DNA of 64,000 nt, taken from positions 1 through 64,000 of the forward strand of contig JAJXUV010000005.1 of assembly GCA_021782495.1 (NCBI GenBank). Reading direction: 5' to 3'. Below the pieces are notes generated by a model that was not told where the DNA came from, ran no database searches, and saw only the letters and a list, made by a program, of their open reading frames with translations. A program made the translations under genes and the position numbers. Of the stretch, positions 9,824 to 18,302 are shown one piece after another. Positions within the stretch are counted from its first letter, which is position 1; each line of letters starts with the position of its first letter. The DNA is from Pseudomonadota bacterium. GTDB taxonomy: Bacteria > Pseudomonadota > Gammaproteobacteria > UBA1113.

Positions 9824-11308
9824 CTATTTATTATCTTGAAACCACGGTTCACGTGCTTTCATAATCAATTGTGATGCGCGTTCTTCCCCTAAATGGCTGT
9901 CGATTTCCAGTAAATCGTCTACAGCCAACTCGGCCAAATCTTCCATCGTTATAATACCTTGAGCAGCCAAACGATGCGCTAAATCTTTCGTCATTCCTTC
10001 CATTCCCAACAAATCTGCGGCAGGTTTAACAACAGATTGATTCTCTGCTTCTTCGTGTGCGATCGCTTCCAAAGCCCGTTCTCGCAAAGCTTGAACGATG
10101 TCTTCGTCAAACTCATCTATCGCTAACATATCTTCCAAAGCAACATAAGCCACTTCTTCTAAAGTGGTAAATCCTTCGCGTACTAAAATAGCTGCGATGT
10201 CTTCTTCTACGTTTAATTTCTCCGCAAAAAAAGTTTGATACGAACCTTGTTCAACCACTGCTTTGGCTTCAATTTCATCGGGTGTCATGACATTTAAAGT
10301 CCATCCCGTTAATTCCGTTGCCAATCGCACATTTTGGCCATTTCGACCAATGGCTTGTGACAATTGTTCTGGTTTCACCGCGATGTCTATCGAATGTAAA
10401 TTTTCATCGACTACAATCGATTCGATCTCAGCAGGCGCCATGGCATTGATCACCAATTGTGCGGGATTGTCGTCCCACAAAACGATGTCTACGCGTTCAC
10501 CACCCAATTCATTCGACACGGCTTGAACTCTAGAACCGCGCATACCGATACAAGCGCCGATGGGATCGATGCGACCATCATTGGTTTTCACCGCTATTTT
10601 AGCGCGTACCCCGGGATCGCGGGCAGCCGCCATCACTTCAATAATTTGCTCGCCAATTTCAGGCACTTCAATACGGAATAATTCTGTTAACATGCCCGGT
10701 CTGGTACGACTGAAAAACAATTGTGGGCCACGTGGTTCATAATGCACATCGTATAAATAAGCGCGCACTCGGTCGCCCATGCGAAAAGCATCCGTCGACA
10801 ACATTTCAGAACGTTGCAATAAGCCTTCGGCATTAAAACCTAAATCCAACAAGAGCCATTCTCGCGTGACTTTCTTCACCACTGCTGTGAATAATTGCCC
10901 GACTTTGTCGCCAAAAATATGCACGACTTCTTGACGTTCTGCTTCACGAATTTTTTGTAAAATCATTTGTTTGGCGGCTTGGGCATCAATACGACCAAAA
11001 CTCACCGATTCCAAAGGCGATTCCAATACATCGCCCACTTTCACTTGCATCCCCTGTGCCAAAGCTTCGGTGATATTTAATTGCGCCCCTTCTATCAAAT
11101 AATCTTCATCCGCGACAATCGTCACACGACGTGTTGTGGTAGCTTCTCCCGTTTCTCGGTTTACTTTAACCACGACATCCCAATCAGCGCCATAGCGCTT
11201 TTTAGTCGCCATCGCCAAAGCCGCTTCCAATGCTTCAAACGCCGTTTCTGGACCAATACCTTTGGTATCGGACAAAGATTTGACTAAGGATAAAATTTCT
11301 TTACTCAT
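9824..11308 (-). CDS. nusA: Transcription elongation/termination factor NusA
   Basis: Binds RNA polymerase and nascent RNA, modulating pausing, termination and antitermination. The 494-residue product begins MSKEILSLVKSLSDTKGIG. After the N-terminal RNAP-binding domain there is an S1 domain (~130-200, GQLFTAVVKKVTREWLLLD), then two KH domains (IGACIGMRGSRVQAVSNEL, and SQAIGRNGQNVRLATEL). Two acidic C-terminal repeats (ILVREGFTTLEEVAYV and LAAQGIITMEDLAELAVDD) match the AR1/AR2 repeats of enterobacterial NusA. The ATG at 11308 is preceded by GAGGTGG; the longer frame to 11335 runs into a repeat and is rejected. Confidence 0.97.
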   Translation of the reverse strand: MSKEILSLVKSLSDTKGIGPETAFEALEAALAMATKKRYGADWDVVVKVNRETGEATTTRRVTIVADEDYLIEGAQLNITEALAQGMQVKVGDVLESPLESVSFGRIDAQAAKQMILQKIREAERQEVVHIFGDKVGQLFTAVVKKVTREWLLLDLGFNAEGLLQRSEMLSTDAFRMGDRVRAYLYDVHYEPRGPQLFFSRTRPGMLTELFRIEVPEIGEQIIEVMAAARDPGVRAKIAVKTNDGRIDPIGACIGMRGSRVQAVSNELGGERVDIVLWDDNPAQLVINAMAPAEIESIVVDENLHSIDIAVKPEQLSQAIGRNGQNVRLATELTGWTLNVMTPDEIEAKAVVEQGSYQTFFAEKLNVEEDIAAILVREGFTTLEEVAYVALEDMLAIDEFDEDIVQALRERALEAIAHEEAENQSVVKPAADLLGMEGMTKDLAHRLAAQGIITMEDLAELAVDDLLEIDSHLGEERASQLIMKAREPWFQDNK

Positions 11309-11336
11309 ACTGGCACCACCTCTATTTAGCCCCAAT

Positions 11337-11463
11337 CATACTCTTCGCATTTGATTGTTAGGCTTTGTTGCCTTCGCTCATGTCGCGCCAGTCATGTAGG
11401 ATACTACACTCCTCACGCTAAAAAGCTCGGCGCCTCGCCTAAAAATCAACTGCTGTGAGTATA
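11337..11463. repeat. 127-bp TATACTC...GAGTATA MITE-like repeat, copy 2 (rimP-nusA gap)
   Basis: Left edge CATACTC (11337-11343, one mismatch) and right edge GAGTATA (11457-11463) are inverted. Read on the minus strand, the right edge reads TATACTCACAGCAGTTG..., nearly identical to the left edge of copy 3 at 15089. The element overlaps the 3' end of rimP: the last codons Y-T-H-S-S-stop are read from the repeat, so the insertion set the current rimP terminus. Confidence 0.75.
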
Positions 11464-11892
11464 CCCTTTAGCAATATTGATAAACGGTATGGAATAGGAC
11501 TTACCATCTACACGAATCACAATTTCTTTGTCTGTCACTGCTTCTAAAACACCTTGCCAGGATCGCCGTTCTTCTATTTTTTCATAGAGTTTAAGGCTCA
11601 GCATTTCCCCGATAAACCGCTGATATTGCTCCCAATGAAACAAGGGTCTTTCTATGCCCGGCGAAGAAACTTCTAAGACATACGCGCCTTGCAAATCCCC
11701 TTCTGCTTCCAATAAAGAAGACAATTCAGAACTGGCCTTAGCGCAATCATCCAAATTTACGCCGCCGGGTTTGTCCATATAAATACACAAGACACGGCGC
11801 GAGCCTTCCTGGCGCTCTTCACAGCCCCAATACTCATACCCTAGATGGGTCAATGCCGGTTTTAGCAATGTCTCTAAATGCTTATATGTCAT
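11446..11892 (-). CDS. rimP: Ribosome maturation factor RimP
   Basis: Needed for maturation of the 30S subunit. The 148-residue protein has the RimP N-terminal alpha/beta domain (GYEYWGCEERQEGSRRVLCIYMDKPGG is spread over residues ~18-44) and the signature AYVLEVSSPGIERPLF near residue 76, followed by the SH3-like C-terminal domain. It is the first protein gene after initiator tRNA, as in the E. coli metY-rimP-nusA-infB operon. The final residues THSS are encoded by an intergenic repeat, so the extreme C-terminus is secondary; the rest is complete. Confidence 0.95.
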   Translation of the reverse strand: MTYKHLETLLKPALTHLGYEYWGCEERQEGSRRVLCIYMDKPGGVNLDDCAKASSELSSLLEAEGDLQGAYVLEVSSPGIERPLFHWEQYQRFIGEMLSLKLYEKIEERRSWQGVLEAVTDKEIVIRVDGKSYSIPFINIAKGYTHSS

Positions 11893-11911
11893 TTATCCAT
11901 ACCTAAAAATT

Positions 11912-11935
11912 AAAAATGGGCCTATAGCCCATTTT
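11912..11935 (-). terminator. Hairpin plus T-tract between initiator tRNA and rimP
   Basis: On the minus strand, arms AAAATGGGC and GCCCATTTT (11927-11935 and 11913-11921) enclose a 5-base loop and run into TTTTTAATTTTTA. This is an intrinsic-terminator shape 20 bases before the rimP start. It would end tRNA-only transcripts or act as an attenuator for the downstream operon. The E. coli metY leader also has terminators here. Confidence 0.6.
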
Positions 11936-11941
11936 CGCTTT

Positions 11942-11959
11942 ACCCACTCATTCGTGGGT
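11942..11959 (-). other. Small hairpin just 3' of the initiator tRNA
   Basis: Arms ACCCAC/GTGGGT (11942-11947, 11954-11959) with a 6-base loop, 13 bases after the tRNA CCA end. There is no T-tract, so it is more likely an RNA-processing or transcript-end structure than a terminator. Confidence 0.4.
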
Positions 11960-11972
11960 TTGTTCAACTATT

Positions 11973-12049
<77 letters not shown>

Positions 12050-12081
12050 ATAAAACGCTTTGTTATTATCACTGTCGGAGG

Positions 12082-12110
12082 ATTATATTCCATTCGCGCT
12101 TAAAATTCAA
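12082..12110 (-). promoter_or_regulatory. Sigma70 promoter for the initiator tRNA-rimP-nusA-infB operon
   Basis: Read on the minus strand: -35 TTGAAT (12105-12110), exact 17-base spacer, -10 TATAAT (12082-12087, perfect consensus), about 33 bases upstream of the tRNA. No other strong promoter is seen between hipA and the tRNA. Confidence 0.8.
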
Positions 12111-12205
12111 GAGATTTGGGAGGGCATTTAGCAGGATGTTTTGGTTAATTCTTGAACATGTTGGCCGCTTCATTCTAATTTGGAATATATTTCGCTATTT
12201 AATTT

Positions 12206-13447
12206 CTAAAACCCTTGAAAGCAAAATGGATTAAATACCGCCTGTTCCCACAAACGCTGACGTTCTAATCTACTCAGCCCAGCTTCATCACAAACCAAAG
12301 GCCAATGTATGCGAATCGCTTCAATCATTTCATCCATCAATGAGCGTGCTACCGCTTGGGTTAATTGAAAATGTTCACAAACCGATAAAATATTTTTCAG
12401 TTTTGATAAATTTCCTTCAATACCCTCAATAGCCATGGCTTGAGTCGCTTCAAAACCACTGCGCATTTGAGGCAATAAATCATAGGCAGGTGTCAATCTT
12501 AAATGCTGGCCATCCCAAAAAGCCGAATGATTTCTCGCGTGATCGTCTGTATTACCAATTAATACATTAAAAGCCAACCTTCGGTATAATTCTTTCAATT
12601 CTTCACGCGAGTGTAGAAAAGATTTTCTAATCACCGCGGCAAAATCGCTATAACTGGCATATCTTGCTTCTAATTCATTTAAACCGAGTAAACTCAAAGC
12701 ACTGAGCATCAGTTTTCGTGTGATCTGCCCTTCATGCAAAATTCTATCAAAGCGTTCAATGAATAAAACATCTTTACCCAAAATTGTCTTTAAATGAACT
12801 GCTGGCACACTAATACCCACTATTTTCGCTAATTGCATGGCAATATACTCTGCCTTGATAAGATTGTATCTATCTGTCGACAAACTAAATTTGGCAATAT
12901 ATTCTTTGCCTGTTTCTTTATCCCTGATCAAAGCTTTGGGTCTGGCACCCCCAATGCTGGTTCCGTGCAATAAAGCAGGTTCTAATTCTTTGGGCAAAGG
13001 TTTATTTTTTTCGATATAGTCTGTCATTAATAACAATTCATTTAAAGTCACATCGGTATTGTCTCTTGGGCAATAGGTTTCGGAAGAAGATTGAAAATCA
13101 ATCCCACCGATACGGTTCGTCCCAGACAATAACATATAATCCAATTCGTGGGCTCCGAATAATCCGTACTGATGGTCAATTAAACGGCGCCCCCAAGCAT
13201 CAGGTTCTGCATCACGTAAACACGAATGAACTACATTCATCCCTTGAGGGACAAACACCGCCTCTTGCAAAGGAAGTTCAAAGGGTGATAAAGCAATTGC
13301 TTTTGGATGATGTCGATAATTCGTGCTATATTCAAAAACACATTTGCCATCACGCTCTTTTATCCGTCCAGCAACTATAGGCGTTGTCTCGTTCGGCAAC
13401 CAAATCCATACAAAAGCAGATGATGCCGGCTGAAATTTAGAAATCAT
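12206..13447 (-). CDS. hipA: HipA-type serine/threonine kinase toxin
   Basis: HipA toxins phosphorylate glutamyl-tRNA synthetase or related targets and induce dormancy. The 413-residue length matches the family. Visible features are the N-terminal subdomain (residues ~1-110), the glycine-rich loop GTSIGGARPK (~165-175), the kinase segment FIERFDR, the catalytic loop GNTDDHARN and the metal-binding APAYDLLP-like TPAYDLLPQMR. All key residues are present, so it is probably active. It lies downstream of and overlaps hipB by 11 bases, the usual antitoxin-first order. The hydrophobic C-terminus WEQAVFNPFCFQGF is less conserved. Confidence 0.92.
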   Translation of the reverse strand: MISKFQPASSAFVWIWLPNETTPIVAGRIKERDGKCVFEYSTNYRHHPKAIALSPFELPLQEAVFVPQGMNVVHSCLRDAEPDAWGRRLIDHQYGLFGAHELDYMLLSGTNRIGGIDFQSSSETYCPRDNTDVTLNELLLMTDYIEKNKPLPKELEPALLHGTSIGGARPKALIRDKETGKEYIAKFSLSTDRYNLIKAEYIAMQLAKIVGISVPAVHLKTILGKDVLFIERFDRILHEGQITRKLMLSALSLLGLNELEARYASYSDFAAVIRKSFLHSREELKELYRRLAFNVLIGNTDDHARNHSAFWDGQHLRLTPAYDLLPQMRSGFEATQAMAIEGIEGNLSKLKNILSVCEHFQLTQAVARSLMDEMIEAIRIHWPLVCDEAGLSRLERQRLWEQAVFNPFCFQGF

Positions 13448-13769
13448 TGTCTTTCTCTTTTTTAGAATGTCGTCTGGCTCGACGAGGTAATACAGATACT
13501 AAATGTGACACTTGCGCGGCAACTTTTGGCAAATCTTCACTTAACAAAGGCACACCGACAATATAGGCCGCTTCAAAAACAGCACCAATATGCACCTTGG
13601 GATCGCCGCGTTCCAAAGCCATCACCGTATAACGGCTCACATTTAAGCGATCGGCTAAATCGGCCTGCGATTGTTTGCGCTCCAAACGTGCGGATTTGAT
13701 CATCTGGCCTAAGGTGACTAAGGTCACCTTTGTTATTTTGGATAAAGACAAGAGTCTAGATTGTGCCAT
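13437..13769 (-). CDS. hipB: HipB-type XRE antitoxin
   Basis: Small helix-turn-helix protein (110 residues) that should bind and neutralise HipA and repress the operon. The Cro/C1 HTH is residues ~20-75 (LGQMIKSARLERKQSQADLADRLNVSRYTVMALERG). The C-terminal tail is very basic (RRARRHSKKEKDNDF), resembling the flexible tail of other HipB proteins. The start ATG at 13769 is 15 bases from an imperfect palindrome and downstream of a consensus-like promoter. Overlap with hipA implies coupling. Confidence 0.88.
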   Translation of the reverse strand: MAQSRLLSLSKITKVTLVTLGQMIKSARLERKQSQADLADRLNVSRYTVMALERGDPKVHIGAVFEAAYIVGVPLLSEDLPKVAAQVSHLVSVLPRRARRHSKKEKDNDF

Positions 13770-13783
13770 GTTGCTTCATTTAA

Positions 13784-13818
13784 ACTTTAAGTGAATTTAA
13801 GTTGATTTTAGACAACTT
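13784..13818 (-). promoter_or_regulatory. Candidate HipB operator: two adjacent inverted repeats
   Basis: A perfect inverted repeat AAGTTG-N8-CAACTT (13799-13818) is centred on the hipB -10 box. Next to it is an imperfect palindrome ACTTTAAGTGAATTTAAGT (13784-13802). The placement over -10 and between -10 and the start codon is what autorepression by HipB requires. Binding itself is inferred. Confidence 0.6.
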
Positions 13819-13833
13819 TTTGAGATTTTGCAA
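13805..13833 (-). promoter_or_regulatory. hipBA promoter
   Basis: On the minus strand: -35 TTGCAA (13828-13833), 17-base spacer, -10 TAAAAT (13805-13810). The -10 lies inside the perfect AAGTTG/CAACTT palindrome. Confidence 0.65.
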
Positions 13834-13860
13834 ATCGAAAGTACTGAGGGTATTACCCCT

Positions 13861-13890
13861 TTGACGCCATTTAGAAAATCTGGTTATACT
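13861..13890 (+). promoter_or_regulatory. Promoter of the class C-type beta-lactamase gene
   Basis: -35 TTGACG (13861-13866) and -10 TTATAC/TATACT (13884-13890), spacing 17-18 bases, about 40 bases before the ATG at 13929. It is divergent from the hipBA promoter. No ampR-like regulator gene is adjacent. Confidence 0.6.
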
Positions 13891-13928
13891 GGTCTTGAGT
13901 CAGTTTAAATAGAAGGCCTTCTTTTATC

Positions 13929-15086
13929 ATGGGAAAATACTTTAAACTTAGATTGTTTATCGGTTTATGCTTTGTCAGTATGAACGTCCTTGCCGCAAGT
14001 CCTCAAAGTACAGAAGAAAAGGTCAATGCCATCATCAAACCCTGGATGCAGCAAAGGGGGATTCCAGGCGTGGTAGTGGAAGTGTATGCCAATGGCGTTC
14101 CCTCTTCTTATTATTTTGGCTACGCCGATATGGAAAAAACCACGCCAGTGACCGGCAATACGATTTTTGAAATCGGCTCCATCACCAAAGTTTTTACGTC
14201 TATTTTATTGGCACAAGAAGTTCTAGCGCACCGTCTTAAATTAAACGATGTCACTGCGACGTACATTCCCGAATTTCGAGCCAACAAAAATACGCCTTTT
14301 GCTAAAATCACTTTACGCAATTTGGCCACGCACACCAGCGGTTTGCCTTTTGACGAACCCAGCACCATTAAAACCAATCGTCAAGCTTTGTCTTATTTTA
14401 GCCGTTGGCGTGTGCCGATTCGCATTGGCCAAAGTTGGGCTTATTCGAATGTCGGCATGGGACTTTTGGGTTATATATTAGAAAACAATATGCATCGATC
14501 TTTGAATACCCTCTATCAGCAAGATATTTTAATCCCCTTGGGAATGGCGCCACTGGGCATCAATGTTCCTGCTAAAGATGCTGTCTACCGCGCGAAGGGT
14601 TACAATCAAGCCGGTAAGTTTATGCCACCTAAAGAATACTGGGTATTTCCTGCGACAGGTGCCATCAAAGCTTCGGGCAATGACATGCAAAAATTTCTGC
14701 GCGCCGCTTTGCTCTTACCTGGAACGCCACCGAGTGTTGGGGATGCGATGCGTTTAACCCAAACGCCCTTTGCCAAAACCAATTTCAATCAACAAGGATT
14801 GGGTTGGGTCATCATTCCTTTGCAGCGATTAAACGATCAATGGATATTATCCACCAAGCACAGCACTTCGGTAGGGCCGATGCCGTCGGTGCAATTGAAT
14901 TCTTTGGAAACCCAATACAATGCGCGCGCTATTATTGAAAAAACCGGCACTATCGATGGATTTAAATCTTACATAGGTCTCATTCCCGCTACGCAAACCG
15001 GCGTGGTGATCCTAACCAATCGCTATCCCGCCTTGGGCGATACCAATCGAATCGGACACAATGTGTTGTTGGCGCTGAGTCGGTAA
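13929..15086 (+). CDS. Class C-type (AmpC-like) serine beta-lactamase
   Basis: Periplasmic hydrolase of beta-lactams or a close DD-peptidase relative. The 385 residues begin with a signal peptide ending LAASPQS (~residue 23). The three serine-enzyme motifs are intact and correctly spaced: SITK at ~84, YSN at ~173 and KTG at ~338. The surrounding text (FEIGSITKVFTSILL, YSNVGMGLLGYIL, EKTGTIDGFKSYIGLIP) matches AmpC better than plain penicillin-binding esterases. Length equals class C enzymes. Substrate range cannot be read from sequence. It is monocistronic; its stop is followed within three bases by a TATACTC-bounded repeat. Confidence 0.85.
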   Translation: MGKYFKLRLFIGLCFVSMNVLAASPQSTEEKVNAIIKPWMQQRGIPGVVVEVYANGVPSSYYFGYADMEKTTPVTGNTIFEIGSITKVFTSILLAQEVLAHRLKLNDVTATYIPEFRANKNTPFAKITLRNLATHTSGLPFDEPSTIKTNRQALSYFSRWRVPIRIGQSWAYSNVGMGLLGYILENNMHRSLNTLYQQDILIPLGMAPLGINVPAKDAVYRAKGYNQAGKFMPPKEYWVFPATGAIKASGNDMQKFLRAALLLPGTPPSVGDAMRLTQTPFAKTNFNQQGLGWVIIPLQRLNDQWILSTKHSTSVGPMPSVQLNSLETQYNARAIIEKTGTIDGFKSYIGLIPATQTGVVILTNRYPALGDTNRIGHNVLLALSR

Positions 15087-15088
15087 AC

Positions 15089-15175
15089 TATACTCATAGC
15101 AGTTGGTTTTTAGGCAAGGCGCCGAGCGCCAGGAGTGGAGGCAAGAAAACCTAAGCATCCAATGCGAAGCGTATA
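15089..15175. repeat. 87-bp TATACTC-type MITE-like repeat, copy 3
   Basis: Left edge TATACTC (15089-15095) followed by A-TAGCAGTTGGTTTTTAGGC; right edge AATGCGAAGCGTATA (to 15175). It is in inverse orientation to copies 1 and 2. It fills the whole gap between the convergent beta-lactamase and Sel1-like genes and abuts the latter's stop codon. Confidence 0.75.
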
Positions 15176-16300
15176 TTAGCACTTAGACATTTTAACGCTA
15201 GCCAGACTGACTACTTTCTTAGAAGTAGGAGCGATTTTGGGCTCTCTCACAAAGAGATTTCCCAACAACAATTTAGCCGTTTCGGCTAAAGTTGCATCCG
15301 CGCCAAATAAAGCAATGTCCAACCACTTAATGGCCAAATCTTCATTGGTTGCAATGAAATGTTGCAACTGTGCTAAAGGTTCTTCCGCAATAAAAGAAGG
15401 AACTTCCGTACGAAAACCCGCCGGCGTTGCATACCAGGCAAAATACAAAGCCAACAATTGATGATTTTCTTTGGCTTCTTTAAACAATCGGTGTTGCAAT
15501 TTTTGCAAGGAAGCAGTCCCCAACATCCCTCTGGCTTGCGCCACTAAAATTAACTTTAAAGCGTGTTGCGCCAAACTCAATTTAGGTCCGCGGGAAGCCT
15601 TGAATAAATAATCCAAGCCTCGATTTACTTCTTTGGGTACTTCAATGGCACCGGCTAAAGGCGGCTCTCCCGTGACGGTCATGCCACACAACCAAGCACC
15701 ATAACCTATCATCACCGACTGTTTATTTTGTTTCACCAAAGCTTCACACAAGCGTTGAAATTTCGCCAAATTTTTGGAAATCAAACCGCGACCATAAGCA
15801 TAAGCGACGATTAATTCGTCGATGGCCTCCTCATGCCCTTCTGAAATAGCCATCGCAAAATAATATTCTGCCAAACGGACTCTGTCTGAAGACGATAACT
15901 CTTCAAAATGGGTTTTGGCTAGGGATTTAATGGCAGGGAAATGTTCCATTTTCGCGTAACAGGATGCCAAACGATAAGCAGCGCGCCCATTACCACGTTC
16001 AGCGGCTAAACGTAAAAAAGTTAAAAAATCTTGATGCGGTAAAAGCAGATCAGAGGGATTACCTAGAATTTGCAGTGCCAATAAAAACGGCGCTTCGCGA
16101 CAACCAAAATCAGTCGCTAAAATTAATTCGGAACAGCCTGTTATTTTTTCTTCGGAAGAGGCGCTTTCGTGCAATAATTCTAAGCCTTTGCGCAAATGCT
16201 CGGCGGCGCGTTCTTGAGCCAATTTGGCATCCATGACCCAATACTCTTTGCTCCCTAAACGCAACTGTCGAAATACTGGCGTATAACGCTTTCCTTGCAT
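15176..16300 (-). CDS. Sel1-like/TPR-type helical repeat protein, function unknown
   Basis: The 374-residue protein is almost entirely alpha-helical. Repeated ~36-residue Sel1-like units are visible (for example AAYRLASCYAKME, LAEYYFAMAISEGHEEAIDELIVAYAYGRGL, LAQHALKLILVAQARGMLG). No signal peptide or membrane span is seen, so it is probably cytosolic or exported by another route. In Legionellales, Sel1/SLR proteins include host-interaction factors (EnhC, LpnE), but nothing here assigns that role. An internal start at MDAKLAQ (residue 23) is possible. It is divergent from mrdA. Confidence 0.6.
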   Translation of the reverse strand: MQGKRYTPVFRQLRLGSKEYWVMDAKLAQERAAEHLRKGLELLHESASSEEKITGCSELILATDFGCREAPFLLALQILGNPSDLLLPHQDFLTFLRLAAERGNGRAAYRLASCYAKMEHFPAIKSLAKTHFEELSSSDRVRLAEYYFAMAISEGHEEAIDELIVAYAYGRGLISKNLAKFQRLCEALVKQNKQSVMIGYGAWLCGMTVTGEPPLAGAIEVPKEVNRGLDYLFKASRGPKLSLAQHALKLILVAQARGMLGTASLQKLQHRLFKEAKENHQLLALYFAWYATPAGFRTEVPSFIAEEPLAQLQHFIATNEDLAIKWLDIALFGADATLAETAKLLLGNLFVREPKIAPTSKKVVSLASVKMSKC

Positions 16301-16454
16301 AAACTCCCACTCCCTTTTCTTTAGGTAAAACGGCTTCTGGCCCTTTACCTACCCCATGACACAGTATAGCATAGTGTGTTATTTTTACCAGGAACAAGGC
16401 TGCATTTAACATGCAAAAGCATAAAATGTTACATATATCAATGGCTTACAATCG

Positions 16455-18302
16455 ATGAAAGAACTGGTCAAAAATCATTTAGCTGAGAAAGCCTTATTTC
16501 AACGACGCTTGTGGGTGGCCTGTGTGATTCTGGGCCTACTTTTCTTCGCTTTGATAGCGCGGCTCTTCTTTTTACAAATCATCGAACACAATCGCTATAT
16601 TACTTTGTCTAATGAAAATCAATTTACCTTATTGCCGATCGCACCGCCTCGGGGTTTAATTTACGACAGACATGGGGTTTTATTGGCCGACAATCAACCC
16701 ATTTTTAATTTAAGTTTAACGCCCAATAAAATTAAAAGCCTCAAAACGACCATTGCCGATCTTCAAAAAATATTACCTATTTCGGACGAAGATCTCAGTT
16801 ATTTTTACAAACAACTCAAACAAAATGGTCGCTACAATCCCGTCGTCTTAAAAGCCAAACTTTCGCCCGAAGACATTGCACATTTCTATGTGAATCAATA
16901 CCGGTTTCCTGGCGTACACGTAGACGCTGAATTGGTGCGCTCTTATCCTATGGGAAATTATTTTGTGAGTGCTTTGGGTTATGTCGGCCGTATCAACGTC
17001 GATGAATTGAAAAAAGTCGAGGCCAAAAATTATTTGGGTTCTAACTATATTGGTAAGCTGGGTATTGAAAAATTTTATGAAAATGATTTGCACGGCCAAG
17101 TGGGTTATCAACAAGTGGAAACCGATGCCAATGGACAAATCGTGCGAGTATTACAGCGCATGCCGCCCGTTGCAGGTCGTGATTTGCATTTGAGCATTGA
17201 TGCAAGTTTGCAACAAGCCGCTGTCGCCGCTTTAGGCGGAGAAAAAGGCGCGATTGTTGCGCTAGAACCCAAAACGGGTCGGGTCTTGGCTTTGGTCAGT
17301 ACGCCTGGTTACGATCCGAATTTGTTTGTGTTTGGGATCAGCCACGATGATTACGCGCAATTGCGCGATGCCCCCGATCACCCTTTGTATAACCGTTCCA
17401 TACGCGGTCAATATCCCTTTGCTTCCACGATCAAACCTTTTTCCGCTTTGGCTGCCCTTTATTACAACGCTGTCTCTCCCGATTGGACCATCAGCGATCC
17501 AGGTTATTACACTTTACCGAATGGGTCACACACCTATCGCGATTGGAAAAAAGGCGGACATGGTCGTGTGAATTTAAGCAGAGCTATTACCATTTCTTGC
17601 GATACTTATTTTTATCAGGTGGCGGTGATTCTCGGCATCACCCGTTTGGGCGATATGTTAAAAGCATTTGGCTATGGAGCGAAAACCGGCATTGACGTCG
17701 ACGAAGAATTGCCAGGTTTGGTGCCTACTCCGCAATGGAAGTTAAAAACCAAAGGCCAGCCTTGGTATTTGGGTGATACCGTCGTGGCAGGGATTGGTCA
17801 AGGCTATATGTTGACAACACCGCTGCAAATGGCGCATGCCGTTTCTGGCATTGCTAATCGAGGTCAATTGTACAAACCTTCGATCGTCGATTACGAAGTG
17901 TCGAGAAATGGCATGAAGATGAAAATACCCAGTGTGGTTTCTTCTTTCATATCACTGCCTCCAGATAAATGGGATCTCGTCATCAATGCCATGCACGAAG
18001 TCGTTTTGAGTGGTACAGCGCATTATTCTTTTGGTGTACCGCCTTATAGCGTGGCTGCCAAAACAGGTACAGGCCAAGTATTCAGTACTTTTGGTAAAGA
18101 ATTAGATAAAGGCAAGGTATTGCCTAAAAATTTACAAGACAATTCTTCTTTTATTGCGTTTGCCCCTGTAGACAACCCGCAAATAGCGCTGGCGGTGGTG
18201 ATTGAAAACGGCAACCATGCCGCCCCCGGTATTGCACGTCAAGTGCTAGATGCTTTTTTTAGTGAGCCAGAAAATGTCATACCGACACCCCCCACTCCAT
18301 AA
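16455..18302 (+). CDS. mrdA: Penicillin-binding protein 2 (elongasome transpeptidase)
   Basis: Cross-links peptidoglycan during cell elongation, working with RodA. The 615-residue protein has one N-terminal membrane span (~20-42), then the pedestal/dimerisation domain (APPRGLIYDRHG). The transpeptidase domain has SxxK as STIK (~324), the SxN-position motif as SCD in ISCDTYFYQV, and KTG as AAKTGTGQVF (~535), the usual PBP2 variants. The length is typical. The gene overlaps rodA, the conserved mrdA-mrdB order. Confidence 0.96.
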   Translation: MKELVKNHLAEKALFQRRLWVACVILGLLFFALIARLFFLQIIEHNRYITLSNENQFTLLPIAPPRGLIYDRHGVLLADNQPIFNLSLTPNKIKSLKTTIADLQKILPISDEDLSYFYKQLKQNGRYNPVVLKAKLSPEDIAHFYVNQYRFPGVHVDAELVRSYPMGNYFVSALGYVGRINVDELKKVEAKNYLGSNYIGKLGIEKFYENDLHGQVGYQQVETDANGQIVRVLQRMPPVAGRDLHLSIDASLQQAAVAALGGEKGAIVALEPKTGRVLALVSTPGYDPNLFVFGISHDDYAQLRDAPDHPLYNRSIRGQYPFASTIKPFSALAALYYNAVSPDWTISDPGYYTLPNGSHTYRDWKKGGHGRVNLSRAITISCDTYFYQVAVILGITRLGDMLKAFGYGAKTGIDVDEELPGLVPTPQWKLKTKGQPWYLGDTVVAGIGQGYMLTTPLQMAHAVSGIANRGQLYKPSIVDYEVSRNGMKMKIPSVVSSFISLPPDKWDLVINAMHEVVLSGTAHYSFGVPPYSVAAKTGTGQVFSTFGKELDKGKVLPKNLQDNSSFIAFAPVDNPQIALAVVIENGNHAAPGIARQVLDAFFSEPENVIPTPPTP

